Shown here one piece after another: positions 19,079-27,994 of a DNA stretch of 64,000 bases. Every line of letters starts with the position of its first letter. Within the stretch, counting starts at the first letter, position 1. Under the pieces are notes generated by a model. The model made no database searches. It saw nothing but the letters and a program-made list of their open reading frames with translations, and was not told where the DNA came from. Position numbers and translations under genes: made by a program. Source of the DNA: Burkholderiales bacterium (GTDB lineage Bacteria > Pseudomonadota > Gammaproteobacteria > Burkholderiales > Casimicrobiaceae); NCBI GenBank assembly GCA_015075645.1, contig JABTUF010000005.1, forward strand, positions 248,001 through 312,000. Reading direction: 5' to 3'.

Positions 19079-20142
19079 GTCCGCGGCGGCGCGCCGGGCG
19101 CGTCGTCGGACTCGATGCGCTCGCCTCGCATCCGGACCGGATCGACGTGCGCAGCCCGTCGGAGTTCGCCGACGACCACCTGCCGGGCGCGATCAACTGC
19201 CCGGTGCTCGACGACGACGAGCGCGCGCGCGTGGGCACGTTGCACAACGAGCAGGGCGCGTTCGAGGCCAACAAGGTCGGCGCGGTGATCGTCGCGCGCC
19301 GGATCGCCGGAATCGTCGAGACGGTCGCGCGCGACCGACCGCGCGACTGGGCGCCGCTCGTCTGCTGCTGGCGCGGCGGCAAGCGCTCGGGTTCGCTGGT
19401 CCACGTGCTGAACGAGATCGGCTTCCCCGCGGTCCAGCTCGACGGCGGCTATCGGGCGTGGCGCCGCCACGTGCTCGCCCGCCTCGAACGCCTGCCGGAC
19501 GCGTTTCGGTTCCGCGTCGTCTGCGGTCTCACCGGCACCGGCAAGAGCCGGCTCCTCGCCGCGCTCGCCGACGAGGGCGCGAACGTGCTCGACCTCGAGC
19601 TTCTCGCGCGCCACCGCGGATCGCTGCTGGGCGATCTCCCCGGCGAGCCGCAACCGTCGCAGAAGGCGTTCGAGACCGCGCTCCATGAGGCCTTCGCGCG
19701 ATTCGACGGCCACCGTCCGGTCTGGGTGGAGTCGGAGAGCCGCAAGATCGGCGCACTGCAGGTCCCCGAACGCCTGCTCGCGGCGATGCGCGCCGCACCT
19801 TGCGTGCGCGTCGACCTCGGCATCGCCGATCGCGTCGCGCTGCTCGAGGGCGAATACGCGCACTTCCTCGCCGACCCCGCGGGACTCGTCGCGCGCCTCG
19901 CGCACCTGACGCCGCTGGTCGGCCAGGCGACGCTCGACCGCTGGGCCGCGCTCGCAGAGGCCCGCGCGTTCGACCGCCTCGTCGCGGACCTCCTCGAAAC
20001 GCACTACGATCCCGCCTACACGCGCGGCATGGCCCGCAACTACGCCGGCTTCGCGACGGCGGAGCGTGTCGCGCCGGCAGGCTTCGCGCCGCCCGACTGG
20101 ACGGCCCTCGCGCGCCTCCTCGCCGCGGCCGACCTGCGCTGA
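19075..20142 (+). CDS. selU: tRNA 2-selenouridine synthase SelU/MnmH
   Basis: A 355-residue enzyme that replaces sulfur by selenium in the wobble 2-thiouridine of Lys, Glu and Gln tRNAs through a geranylated intermediate. The N-terminal rhodanese domain (residues about 5-130) has CCWRGGKRS with the catalytic Cys near 97, and the C-terminal P-loop domain starts with GLTGTGKS near 152. GTG at 19075 overlaps the upstream TGA (GTGA), giving normal length and translational coupling. The selenophosphate synthase it needs is not in this window. The CC pair before WRGG is slightly unusual; either Cys might act. Confidence 0.9.
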   Translation: MSPRRRAGRVVGLDALASHPDRIDVRSPSEFADDHLPGAINCPVLDDDERARVGTLHNEQGAFEANKVGAVIVARRIAGIVETVARDRPRDWAPLVCCWRGGKRSGSLVHVLNEIGFPAVQLDGGYRAWRRHVLARLERLPDAFRFRVVCGLTGTGKSRLLAALADEGANVLDLELLARHRGSLLGDLPGEPQPSQKAFETALHEAFARFDGHRPVWVESESRKIGALQVPERLLAAMRAAPCVRVDLGIADRVALLEGEYAHFLADPAGLVARLAHLTPLVGQATLDRWAALAEARAFDRLVADLLETHYDPAYTRGMARNYAGFATAERVAPAGFAPPDWTALARLLAAADLR

Positions 20143-20158
20143 CCCCCTCCCCACCGAC

Positions 20159-20263
20159 ATGCCCACGCTCGACTTCCGCGTCGTCAACGTCTTCGCGCAG
20201 TCCCCGCTCGCGGGCAGCCCGCTCGCCGTCGTCGAAATCGCTGCCGGCCGGCTCGCCTTCTGA
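20159..20263 (+). pseudogene. phzF-family remnant, N-terminal 34 residues only
   Basis: An ATG at 20159, 16 bases after selU, opens a 34-codon frame reading MPTLDFRVVNVFAQSPLAGS then PLAVVE. This closely resembles the first strand and loop of PhzF-family isomerases (usual form VFxxxPLAGNPLAVV), which are about 260-300 residues long. The frame ends at 20263 and no further phzF-like sequence follows. It is probably what remains after a deletion; the Asn of the GNP motif is Ser here. A short real peptide is possible but less likely. Confidence 0.55.
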
Positions 20264-20305
20264 CGCCGGCCAGACGCATGCCCGCATCCGGCTTCCCCGA
20301 ACCTG

Positions 20306-20332
20306 GGTGACCGCCGGTTACACCCGGTTACC
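20306..20332 (+). promoter_or_regulatory. three GGTKAC heptamers at exact 10-base spacing
   Basis: GGTGACC (20306), GGTTACA (20316) and GGTTACC (20326) are direct repeats with a period of 10 bases, so they lie on one face of the helix. They stand 120-146 bases before the DUF1800 gene, in the gap after the phzF remnant. Phased direct repeats of this kind often bind an activator. No regulator gene is next to them. Confidence 0.45.
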
Positions 20333-20451
20333 GATTTGCGCCACGGAATCTGGCAGCATGGGCATCGTTCGCCTCGACGGGTGTCAACAGGCCGTGCGGC
20401 GAGTCCGTTGATTCCGGAACACCGGAAGCTCTCACGAACAGGTTCGCGACC

Positions 20452-22008
20452 ATGTCGGCACCGCGACTCGTCGTCCTCGTCATTGCGATGCTGGCGACCC
20501 CGCCGGCCGCGCTGGCGGCAGCGCCGATCGGCGAGGACGGCGCACGACACCTGCTCGCACGCACCGGATTCGGGCCGACCGAAGCGGGGATCCGGGCGTA
20601 CGCCCTGCTCGAACGCGACGCGGCGATCGCGAAGGTGCTCGCCACCGCCCGGACGACGCCGGTCACCGCGCCGCCCGCCGACCTCATCGCCGACGCGCCG
20701 CTGCGCGTGCCGCGCAAGGACGCCGCCCCGGCCGATCGCAAGGCGTTCATGACCGAGCAGATCCGAGAAGGCGTCGAGCTTCGCGGCTGGTGGATGGGCG
20801 AGATGCTCTCGACCGATTCGCCGCTCACCGAGCGCATGACGCTCTTCTGGCACAACCACTTCGTCTCGAGTCAGCAGAAGGTGCGCGTCGCGCGGCTCAT
20901 GTATCTGCAGAACGTCACGTTCCGCGCGAACGCGCTCGGCGACTTCCGCGCGCTGCTGCACGCCGCGTCGAAGGACGCCGCGATGCTCGTGTACCTCGAC
21001 GGCGTGCGCAACCGCCGCGGCGCGCCCAACGAGAACTTCGCGCGCGAGGTGATGGAACTGTTCACGCTGGGCGAAGGGCACTACAGCGAAGCGGACGTGA
21101 AGGAGGCGGCGCGCGCGTTCTCCGGCTGGAGCATCGACCGCGAGACCGGCCGGTTCGTGTTCCGGCGCGCGCTCCACGATTCCGGAATGAAGACGGTGCT
21201 CGGCGCCACCGGACGCTTCGACGGCGACCAAGTGCTCGACCTCCTGCTCGCGCGCCCCGAGACGGCGGAGTTCGTCGTCGCCAAGCTGTGGCGCGAGTTC
21301 GTCTCGCCCGAACCGGACGAGCGCGAGGTGAAGCGCATCGCGGCGGACTTCCGGCGATCGGGCTGGCGCATCACTGTGGCCTTGCGCTCGCTCCTCGCGA
21401 GCGATGCGTTCTGGGCGCCGGCCCAGCGCGGCGTGCTCGTCAAGAGCCCGGTCGAACTCGTCGTGGGTACGCTCGTCTCGCTCGACGTCGCGCCCCGGAA
21501 CGCGACGCCGTTCGCGCTCGCGATCGCCGGCATGGGACAGAACCTGTTCTCTCCACCCAACGTCAAGGGCTGGCGCGGCGGCGACGCATGGATCGACACC
21601 AATACGCTGCTCGCGCGGAAGCAGTTCGTCGAGTCGGTCTCGCGCTACGAGGAGTCGCGCATCGCGATGCAACCGGCGGCGACGGCCGCCGCGCCGCTGC
21701 CTGCGCGCCTGCCGCGCGCCGCCATCGCGTCCGAAGGCATCCCCGCGGCGGACGGAGACGAGGACCCGCAGGCCCGCGCCCGGCGCATCGCACGCGCCAT
21801 CGACCGCGCGTTCCGCGACCTCGGCTTCTCGGCGACGCGCTGGATCGCCTCGCTGCCGGGCGACTCGTCGGCGGACCGGCGGCAGGCCGCGGTTGCGCTC
21901 CTGCTGCCGATTCCTCCGGTCGGCAGCGGCGCGGAGGTCCCCAAGGACGCCGACGCACTCGGGTTCGTCCGCGCCGTGCTGCTCGATCCGGCCTACCAGC
22001 TCAAATGA
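20452..22008 (+). CDS. DUF1800 domain protein, exported
   Basis: A 518-residue protein with a signal peptide ending near ALAAAP. It shows DUF1800 features: GARHLLARTGFGPTEAGI after the signal, WWMGEMLSTDSPLTERMTLFWHNHF (shown in part: MTLFWHNHF) and the central segment PNENFAREVMELFTLGEGHY. DUF1800 genes are nearly always followed by a DUF1501 gene, as here after 13 bases. Function is unknown; proposals include polysaccharide or envelope roles. Three phased GGTKAC repeats lie in its upstream gap. Confidence 0.9.
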   Translation: MSAPRLVVLVIAMLATPPAALAAAPIGEDGARHLLARTGFGPTEAGIRAYALLERDAAIAKVLATARTTPVTAPPADLIADAPLRVPRKDAAPADRKAFMTEQIREGVELRGWWMGEMLSTDSPLTERMTLFWHNHFVSSQQKVRVARLMYLQNVTFRANALGDFRALLHAASKDAAMLVYLDGVRNRRGAPNENFAREVMELFTLGEGHYSEADVKEAARAFSGWSIDRETGRFVFRRALHDSGMKTVLGATGRFDGDQVLDLLLARPETAEFVVAKLWREFVSPEPDEREVKRIAADFRRSGWRITVALRSLLASDAFWAPAQRGVLVKSPVELVVGTLVSLDVAPRNATPFALAIAGMGQNLFSPPNVKGWRGGDAWIDTNTLLARKQFVESVSRYEESRIAMQPAATAAAPLPARLPRAAIASEGIPAADGDEDPQARARRIARAIDRAFRDLGFSATRWIASLPGDSSADRRQAAVALLLPIPPVGSGAEVPKDADALGFVRAVLLDPAYQLK

Positions 22009-22021
22009 CTGCGTCGCTCCG

Positions 22022-23212
22022 ATGACTTCGCCGACCAGCCGCCGCCGTTTCCTCGCCGCGGGCGCCGGTGCGCTCGCGTTCGGCGCGGTCGGTCGCGGCG
22101 CCAGCGTCGCGTTCGCAGCGGCGCCCGCGTCGGCGGCGACCTCGCGCTACTCGAACCTGCTGGTGCTGGTCGAACTCAAGGGCGGCAACGACGGCCTGAA
22201 CACCGTGGTGCCGATCGCCGATCCGGCCTACGCCAGGCTGCGGCCGAAGCTCGGCATCCGCCGCGACGAGGCGCTCGTGCTGTCCGACCGGGCCGCGCTC
22301 CACCCTTCGCTCGCCCCGTTGATGCCCGCCTGGGAGCACAAGCAACTCGCGATCCTGCAGGGCGTCGGCTATCCGGATCCGAACCTCTCGCACTTCCGCT
22401 CGATCGAGATCTGGGAGACCGCGTCCGCGAGCGACCAGACGCTCGCGGAGGGCTGGCTCGCGCGCGCGTTCGCGAAGTCGCCGGTCCCCTCGTCGTTCGC
22501 CGCCGACGGCGTGGTCATCGGAGGCAACGACCTCGGTCCGCTGGCGGGCGGCGGCGCGCGCGCGATCGCGCTCGCCAATCCCGAACAGTTCCTGCGCCGC
22601 GCGAAGCTCGCCGCCCCCGAGGGCGCCGCGCGCAATGCCGCGCTCGCGCACATCCTCAAGACCGAGAGCGACATCGTGCAGGCAGCCTCGCACCTCGCCG
22701 GGTCGCACACGTTCGCCACGACTTTCCCGAACGGCGCCTTCGGCAATGCCGTGAAGACGGCGGCCCGCGTCGTCGCCAACGAGGCGGGCGTCGCGGTCGT
22801 GCACCTCTCGCTCGGCAGCTTCGACACCCACGCCGGGCAGGCCGCGACCCAGGCGAGGCTCCTCTCCGAACTCGCGCAGGGGCTCGCCGCGCTCGAGGCC
22901 GCGCTGCGCGAACTCGGACGCTGGGACCGCACGCTCGTCCTCACCTACGCCGAGTTCGGTCGCAGGCCGAAGGAGAACCAGTCGCTCGGCACCGACCACG
23001 GCGCCGCCAGCGTGCACTTCGCGCTGGGCGGGCGGATCGCGGGCGGCATCTACGGCGCCGCGCCGCGGCTCGACGGCGTCGGTGACGGCAACCTGCCCTA
23101 CGCGATCGACTTCCGGCAGGTCTACGCGACCGTGCTCGACGGCTGGTGGGGCGCGGATTCCCGCGGCGTGCTGGGCGCGCGGTTCGAGCCGCTGCCGCTC
23201 CTTCGCGCCTGA
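22022..23212 (+). CDS. DUF1501 domain protein, Tat-exported
   Basis: A 396-residue protein of the DUF1501 family, related to the alkaline-phosphatase/sulfatase fold. The N-terminus SRRRFLAAGAGALAFGA is a Tat signal, so it folds in the cytoplasm, perhaps around a metal. Family motifs include LVLVELKGGNDGLNTVVP, DPNLSHFRSIEIWE, SFDTHAGQ and TYAEFGRRPKENQSLGTDHG. It partners the DUF1800 protein in one operon. The chemical activity is not established for the family. The gene ends 1 base before a long inverted repeat. Confidence 0.9.
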   Translation: MTSPTSRRRFLAAGAGALAFGAVGRGASVAFAAAPASAATSRYSNLLVLVELKGGNDGLNTVVPIADPAYARLRPKLGIRRDEALVLSDRAALHPSLAPLMPAWEHKQLAILQGVGYPDPNLSHFRSIEIWETASASDQTLAEGWLARAFAKSPVPSSFAADGVVIGGNDLGPLAGGGARAIALANPEQFLRRAKLAAPEGAARNAALAHILKTESDIVQAASHLAGSHTFATTFPNGAFGNAVKTAARVVANEAGVAVVHLSLGSFDTHAGQAATQARLLSELAQGLAALEAALRELGRWDRTLVLTYAEFGRRPKENQSLGTDHGAASVHFALGGRIAGGIYGAAPRLDGVGDGNLPYAIDFRQVYATVLDGWWGADSRGVLGARFEPLPLLRA

Positions 23213-23213
23213 C

Positions 23214-23296
23214 CAAAGGGGTCAGACTCGATTGATTCGGTCTGACGCTGCCCATGGCGGGCCCGACCCGGCAATCAAACGAGTCTGACCCCTTTG
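23214..23296. repeat. 17-base perfect inverted repeat flanking a 49-base loop
   Basis: CAAAGGGGTCAGACTCG (23214-23230) and its exact complement (23280-23296) bracket 49 bases. The AAAGGGGTCAGA word is a widespread motif of proteobacterial palindromic repeats. It starts 1 base after the DUF1501 stop and ends 1 base before the stop of the convergent exonuclease gene, so it fills the entire gap. It could end transcription from both sides, or be a mobile palindromic unit. Confidence 0.75.
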
Positions 23297-23297
23297 A

Positions 23298-24071
23298 TCA
23301 CGCCCAGGCGGCGAGGAACTGCTGCCAGTGCGGCGCGCCGGTCGCCGCGATCCTCTCGCGCACGAGCGAGATCTCGGCGGCGTACGCGCCCGCGGTCAAT
23401 TCGCCACGCAGCAGGCGGAAGCGCTGGTACAGGAGGTAGGTGTTGAGGACGTCGGTCTCGCAGTAGCGCCGCACGTCGTCGATCCCGCCGCGCGCGATCG
23501 CCGCGGCGACCTCGCTGCCGTCCATCCCGAGCTTGCCCGGAAAGCCGCAGAGCTTCGCCATCGCGTCGAGCGGCGCGTTCGCCCGCGGCTGGAACTGCGC
23601 CAACACATCCATCAAGTCCACATGCCGGGTGTGGTAGCGGTTGAGGTAGTTGTTGAACTTGAACTCGCGGTCGTGATCGCCCCAGTCCCAGTAGCGCGGG
23701 GCGGACACGCCGTGGATCATCGCGCGGTGGTGCAGCACCGGCAGGTCGAAGCCCCCGCCGTTCCAGCTCACGAGCTGCGGCGTGAATTTCTCGACGCCCT
23801 CGAAGAAGCGCCGGATGAGATCGGCCTCGGTCTCGTCGCGCTCACCGACCGACCAGACCTTGAGGTCGTCGCCGCGCCGCAGCGCGCAGGCGATCGCGAC
23901 GACCTTGTGCAGGTAGTGCGGCGGGAAGTCGCTGCCGGTCGCTGCGCGGCGCGACTGCGCGTAGCCCTCGGCGACGTCGGCGTCGGGGAGCTCCGCGGGC
24001 AGATCGTTCAGTTTGCGGATCCCGTCGACGTCGGGCACCGTCTCGAGGTCGAAGACGAGGATCGGCGTCAT
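23298..24071 (-). CDS. predicted 3'-5' exonuclease related to the PolB exonuclease domain
   Basis: A 257-residue DEDDy-type nuclease. Exo I is VFDLETVPD (residues about 6-14), Exo II is SWNGGGFDLPVL and Exo III is RRYCETDVLNTYLLY with the metal Asp and Tyr. It resembles the stand-alone PolB-like exonucleases of Proteobacteria. The role, DNA or RNA processing, is not established. It converges with the DUF1501 gene across a 17-base inverted repeat and lies 13 bases after cysM on the same strand. Confidence 0.88.
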   Translation of the reverse strand: MTPILVFDLETVPDVDGIRKLNDLPAELPDADVAEGYAQSRRAATGSDFPPHYLHKVVAIACALRRGDDLKVWSVGERDETEADLIRRFFEGVEKFTPQLVSWNGGGFDLPVLHHRAMIHGVSAPRYWDWGDHDREFKFNNYLNRYHTRHVDLMDVLAQFQPRANAPLDAMAKLCGFPGKLGMDGSEVAAAIARGGIDDVRRYCETDVLNTYLLYQRFRLLRGELTAGAYAAEISLVRERIAATGAPHWQQFLAAWA

Positions 24072-24084
24072 CGCGGCGGGATCG

Positions 24085-24969
24085 TCAGGCGAACACGCCG
24101 GTCGACAGGTAGCGGTCGCCGCGGTCGCACACGATGAACGCGATGGTCGCGTTCTCGACTTCGCGTGCGATTCTGAGCGCGATGGCGCAGGCGCCGCCCG
24201 AGCTCACGCCGGCGAAGATGCCCTCCTCGCGGGCGAGGCGGCGCATCGTGTCCTCCGCCTCCTTCTGGGACACCGGCTCGATGCGGTCGACGCGTTTCGC
24301 ATCGTAGATCTTCGGCAGGTACGCCGCCGGCCACTTGCGGATGCCGGGGATCGACGCGCCCTCGGCCGGTTGCGCCCCGACGATCGCCACCGCCGGATTC
24401 CTCTCCTTGAGGTAGCGCGACACGCCCATGATCGTGCCGGTCGTGCCCATCGCGGACACGAAGTGGGTGATGCGCCCGCCGGTGTCCCGCCACAGCTCGG
24501 GGCCGGTGCTGCGATAGTGCGCGAGCGGATTGTCGGGATTGGCGAACTGGTCGAGGATGATTCCGCGTCCTTCCGCGCGCATCCGTTCCGCGAGGTCGCG
24601 CGCACCCTCCATGCCGGCTTCCTTCGTGACGAGGACGATCTCCGCGCCGTACGCGGTCATCGCCTGGCGCCGCTCGAGCGACAGGTTGTCCGGCATGACG
24701 AGGATCATCCGGTAGCCGCGCGTCGCGGCGACCATCGCGAGCGCGATGCCGGTGTTGCCCGACGTCGCCTCGACGAGCGTGTCGCCGGGCCGGATGTCGC
24801 CGCGCTTCTCCGCCTCCACGATCATCGAGAGCGCCGGACGGTCCTTCACCGAGCCCGCGGGGTTGTGTCCCTCGAGCTTCGCGAGGACGATGTTCGACGT
24901 CGCGCCCGCCATTCGAACGAGGCGGACGAGCGGCGTGTTGCCGATCGTGGATTCGAGCGTCGGGTGCAT
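24085..24969 (-). CDS. cysM: cysteine synthase B
   Basis: A 294-residue PLP enzyme that makes cysteine from O-acetylserine and sulfide or thiosulfate. MHPTLESTIGNTPLVRL is the canonical N-terminus, Lys42 in GSVKDRPA binds PLP, and EATSGNTGIALA binds the substrate carboxylate. CysM-type features such as the short length favour the B isozyme. ATG at 24969 was chosen; an ATG at 25005 has GGAG 10 bases before it, but a TAGACT -10-like hexamer (24996-25001) lies between the two, which favours the shorter form. Confidence 0.92.
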   Translation of the reverse strand: MHPTLESTIGNTPLVRLVRMAGATSNIVLAKLEGHNPAGSVKDRPALSMIVEAEKRGDIRPGDTLVEATSGNTGIALAMVAATRGYRMILVMPDNLSLERRQAMTAYGAEIVLVTKEAGMEGARDLAERMRAEGRGIILDQFANPDNPLAHYRSTGPELWRDTGGRITHFVSAMGTTGTIMGVSRYLKERNPAVAIVGAQPAEGASIPGIRKWPAAYLPKIYDAKRVDRIEPVSQKEAEDTMRRLAREEGIFAGVSSGGACAIALRIAREVENATIAFIVCDRGDRYLSTGVFA

Positions 24970-25048
24970 GCGCGAGCGCGGCGGCGGCTGAACGAAGTCT
25001 AGCATCGGGCAAAGGCTCCGCTGCCCGTCGCCGCGCATCGTTGCAGGC

Positions 25049-25435
25049 TCAGCGCCGGGGCTTCTCGTCGGCGATGCGTCCGGAGGCAACGACCGCCCCC
25101 TTGCCGCCCTTCGCCTCTCCCTTGGGCGCCGCCTTCGCGTCTCCTTTCGCCGCGGGCTTGGGCGGCGGAGCGGCGACGGTGAACTCGGGCCGGAGCTTCT
25201 CGACGAGCTTCGCGCGGAAGCCCTTGACCTCCTTCAGGTCGTCGACCGACGCGAACGGGCCGTGGGCGTTGCGGTGCTCGACGATCGCCTGCGCCTTCGC
25301 CGGCCCGATGCCCGGCACGGCGACGAGTTCGTCGTGGGTCGCGGTGTTGAGGTTGACCGCCGCGAAGGCGGCGGACGGGACGGCGACGCCCAGGAAGGCG
25401 GCCGCGAAGGCGGACAGCGCGAGGATACGGTTCAT
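25049..25435 (-). CDS. ComEA-like helix-hairpin-helix DNA-binding protein
   Basis: A 128-residue exported protein. The signal peptide ends near AAFAA, then VNLNTATHDELVAVPGIGPAKA carries the helix-hairpin-helix pair of ComEA (about residues 27-85). The C-terminus is a Lys/Ala/Pro/Gly-rich tail of about 40 residues. ComEA binds incoming DNA in the periplasm during transformation; many Proteobacteria have such short forms whether or not they are competent. It is a lone gene here. Confidence 0.85.
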   Translation of the reverse strand: MNRILALSAFAAAFLGVAVPSAAFAAVNLNTATHDELVAVPGIGPAKAQAIVEHRNAHGPFASVDDLKEVKGFRAKLVEKLRPEFTVAAPPPKPAAKGDAKAAPKGEAKGGKGAVVASGRIADEKPRR

Positions 25436-25520
25436 CGTGACACTCCCGGTCGGGACATGCGGCCGATCGGAAGGCGGCGCGTCGCGCGCACGCTTCCCGG
25501 CCGTGACGGCAGTGTCTTCG

Positions 25521-26522
25521 TCAGGCGCGATCGCGCGCCATCATCCATTCGACGTAGTTGCGCACGCCCTGCACGAGTTCCAGCGTCGGTTCGCGGTAGC
25601 CCGCCGCGCGCAGCTTCGTCAGGTCCGCCTGGGTGAAGTTCTGGTACCTGCCGGCGAGCGCCGGGGGGAACGGGATGTAGCCGATCGCGCCCTCGCGCAC
25701 GAGCGCCTCGACGCTCGACGGGCTCGCGCCTTCGGTGGCGCGCACCGCGTTGATCACCGCGGCGGCGACGGCGTTGTAGGTCTCCGCGCGGCCGCTGCCC
25801 ACGTTGAAGATGCCCGAGCGCTCCGGGTGGTCGAGGAAGTCGAGGTTCACGCGCACGACGTCCTCGACCGAGACGAAGTCGCGGCGCTGTTCGCCGTTCG
25901 CGATGCCGCCGGTCCCCTCGAACAGCTTCACCCGGCCCTCGGCGAGGTACTGGTGGAAGAAGTGCCAGACCACCGAGGCCATCCTGCCCTTGTGCCCCTC
26001 GTGCGGGCCGTAGACGTTGAAGTAGCGGAAGCCCGCGATCGGCGCGGTGCGCTCGGGCAGAGTACGCCGGACGCGATCGTCGAACAGCGCCTTCGAGTAC
26101 GCGTAGACGTTGAGCGGTGCCTCGTGCTCGCGCGCCTCGACGAAGGTCGTGCCGCCGCCGTAGACCGCGGCGCTCGACGCGTAGAGGAACGGCACGTCGT
26201 CGTTCTGGCAGTGCTCGAGGAGCCGCGTCGAGTAGCGGTGGTTGTTGCGCATCATGAACGCGCCGTCGCGCTCCATCGTGTCCGAGCACGCGCCCTGGTG
26301 CAGGATCGCGGCGAGATCGCCGTCGAAGTCCCCGGCCTCGAGCCGATCGACGAACTCGTCGGCGTCGAGGTAGTCGGCCAGGTCGCAGCCGACCAGATTC
26401 CTGAACTTGTCGGAGCCGTCGAGCCGATCCACGGCGAGGACATCGCGCTCGCCGCGCGCGTTGAGCGCGCGCACCAGGTTGGCTCCGATGAACCCGGCGG
26501 CGCCGGTGACGACGATGGCCAT
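25521..26522 (-). CDS. hldD: ADP-L-glycero-D-manno-heptose 6-epimerase
   Basis: A 333-residue SDR-fold enzyme that epimerises ADP-D-glycero- to ADP-L-glycero-manno-heptose, the donor for the lipopolysaccharide inner core. The Rossmann motif GAAGFIGAN lies at residues 7-15, with the substrate-binding run [13 protein letters not shown], a YAYSKALFD catalytic Tyr-Lys pair and [15 protein letters not shown]. Length agrees with HldD. It follows alr on the same strand after 9 bases. Confidence 0.95.
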   Translation of the reverse strand: MAIVVTGAAGFIGANLVRALNARGERDVLAVDRLDGSDKFRNLVGCDLADYLDADEFVDRLEAGDFDGDLAAILHQGACSDTMERDGAFMMRNNHRYSTRLLEHCQNDDVPFLYASSAAVYGGGTTFVEAREHEAPLNVYAYSKALFDDRVRRTLPERTAPIAGFRYFNVYGPHEGHKGRMASVVWHFFHQYLAEGRVKLFEGTGGIANGEQRRDFVSVEDVVRVNLDFLDHPERSGIFNVGSGRAETYNAVAAAVINAVRATEGASPSSVEALVREGAIGYIPFPPALAGRYQNFTQADLTKLRAAGYREPTLELVQGVRNYVEWMMARDRA

Positions 26523-26531
26523 GGCGAGACC

Positions 26532-27650
26532 CTACAACACGAGGTCGACGCGCCCGACCTCGGTGACGTGGACCCGCACGCGCGGCGCGAGCGCGCACAG
26601 GAGTTCGTAACCCACGGTCGAGGCGGCGGTGGCGACGTCGTCGACCGGCAGGCCCTCGCCCCACAGCACGACGGGGCTGCCGACGCGAGCCTCCGGCACC
26701 TCGGTCAGGTCGACGGTGATGAGGTCCATCGAAACGCGACCCGCGATGCGGGCCTTCCGGCCGCAGACGAGCACCGGCGTCCCGTTGGGCGCCCCGCGTG
26801 GATAGCCGTCGCCGTAGCCGCAGGCGACGACGCCGATGCGGTGCGCCCGCGAGGCCGTGTACTGCGCGCCGTAGCCGACGCTGTCGTTCGCGCGCAGCTC
26901 CTGCACCGCGATGAGTTCGGAGCGCAGCGTCATCACCGGCTGCAGGCCGAGCATCTCGGCGGTGTCGAACGGATACGGCGTCGCGCCGTAGAGCATGATG
27001 CCGGGGCGCACGAAGTCGCCGCCGATCTCGCGGTGGCGGAACACGCCGGCGGAGTTCGCGAGCGAACGCGGGTAGGGGAGACCGCGACACGCGGCCTCGA
27101 ACGTCGCGAGCGCCTCCGCGACGCCGTCCTCCTCGTCCGCACGCGCGAAATGGGTCATCAGTCGCAGCGCCGCCACCGACGGCGCCTGAGCCAGCCGTTC
27201 GCACACGCGGGCGACGCGATCGGGCGCAAAGCCCAGCCGGTTCATGCCGGTATTGACCTTGACGAACACCTCGAGCGGCCGCGGCAGCACGGCCCGCTCG
27301 AGCATCGACGCCTGCTCCTCGTTGTGCACCACAGTCGCGAGCCGACGGGCCGAGAGCTCGGCGAGTTCCCGCTCGTCGAAGAAGCCTTCGATCAGCAGGA
27401 TGCGGCGCGTGTAGCGGTGCTCGCGCAGCGTGGCGGCCGCATCCAGTTCGACCAGCGCGAGTCCGTCCGCGTCGTCGAGCGCCGGGAGCACGCGGCTGAG
27501 GCCGTGGCCGTAGGCATTGGCCTTGACGACCGCGAGGACCTTGGCCCCGGGCGCGGCCTCGCGCGCCTTCGCGAGGTTCGCGCGCAATGCGGCCAGGTTG
27601 ATCTGTGCGTGAAGCGGACGGGCCACGGTGGTCGAAGGCTCGCGGAGCAT
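26532..27650 (-). CDS. alr: alanine racemase
   Basis: A 372-residue fold-type III PLP enzyme that supplies D-alanine for peptidoglycan. Lys43 in VVKANAYGHG holds PLP, and the catalytic Tyr is in SVGYGAQY near residue 260. The C-terminal beta domain contains VSMDLITVDLT. ATG at 27650 gives a short N-terminal extension; another possible start is just inside at the conserved LHAQINLAALRANL. It is divergent from lplT and followed by hldD, so both envelope genes are probably co-transcribed. Confidence 0.95.
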   Translation of the reverse strand: MLREPSTTVARPLHAQINLAALRANLAKAREAAPGAKVLAVVKANAYGHGLSRVLPALDDADGLALVELDAAATLREHRYTRRILLIEGFFDERELAELSARRLATVVHNEEQASMLERAVLPRPLEVFVKVNTGMNRLGFAPDRVARVCERLAQAPSVAALRLMTHFARADEEDGVAEALATFEAACRGLPYPRSLANSAGVFRHREIGGDFVRPGIMLYGATPYPFDTAEMLGLQPVMTLRSELIAVQELRANDSVGYGAQYTASRAHRIGVVACGYGDGYPRGAPNGTPVLVCGRKARIAGRVSMDLITVDLTEVPEARVGSPVVLWGEGLPVDDVATAASTVGYELLCALAPRVRVHVTEVGRVDLVL

Positions 27651-27994
27651 GGGCCCGGCAACGCGGCACGCGCCGGTCGTGGTTCGCTTTGCCGCGCCGC
27701 GTCACCGGCGCGGCGCGGGTTCGTGGTATAAACGCGCCGGTCGCGCATCCGGATCGAAGGGATCATACCAAACCGCCCCGCCGGGCCCGCGACCGCCTTC
27801 CCCGGCGGAAGGCGCGTTCGTGTTCGCGGCGGTCCCGCGCCCACGTACCGACGCGGAGCCCGCTTGCAGAACCCCCGTACCGGCCGGTGTTCCGGCCCGC
27901 AGCACCGGCGGCCCTCCGCACCGCGGCGTTCCGTCGCCCGGACCGCGCGGGCGAGCGTTCCCCCCGTCCCGACCCGGCACCTCGCGGATCCGCC
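27651..27994. other. alr-lplT divergent intergenic region
   Basis: This 344-base gap has no convincing gene. It holds two AT-rich hexamers in GC-rich DNA: TATAAA at 27727-27732 on the plus strand and TATGAT (minus strand) at 27767-27762, which could be the -10 of lplT and alr respectively. Neither has a good -35. The 230 bases nearest lplT are a very C-rich leader with no structure I can read. Confidence 0.5.

Noticed and set aside
11921..20421. Similar words around GTTGATTCCGG at about 11925 and 20406
   Set aside because: Only about 17 bases match and one lies within a coding end; likely chance in this composition.
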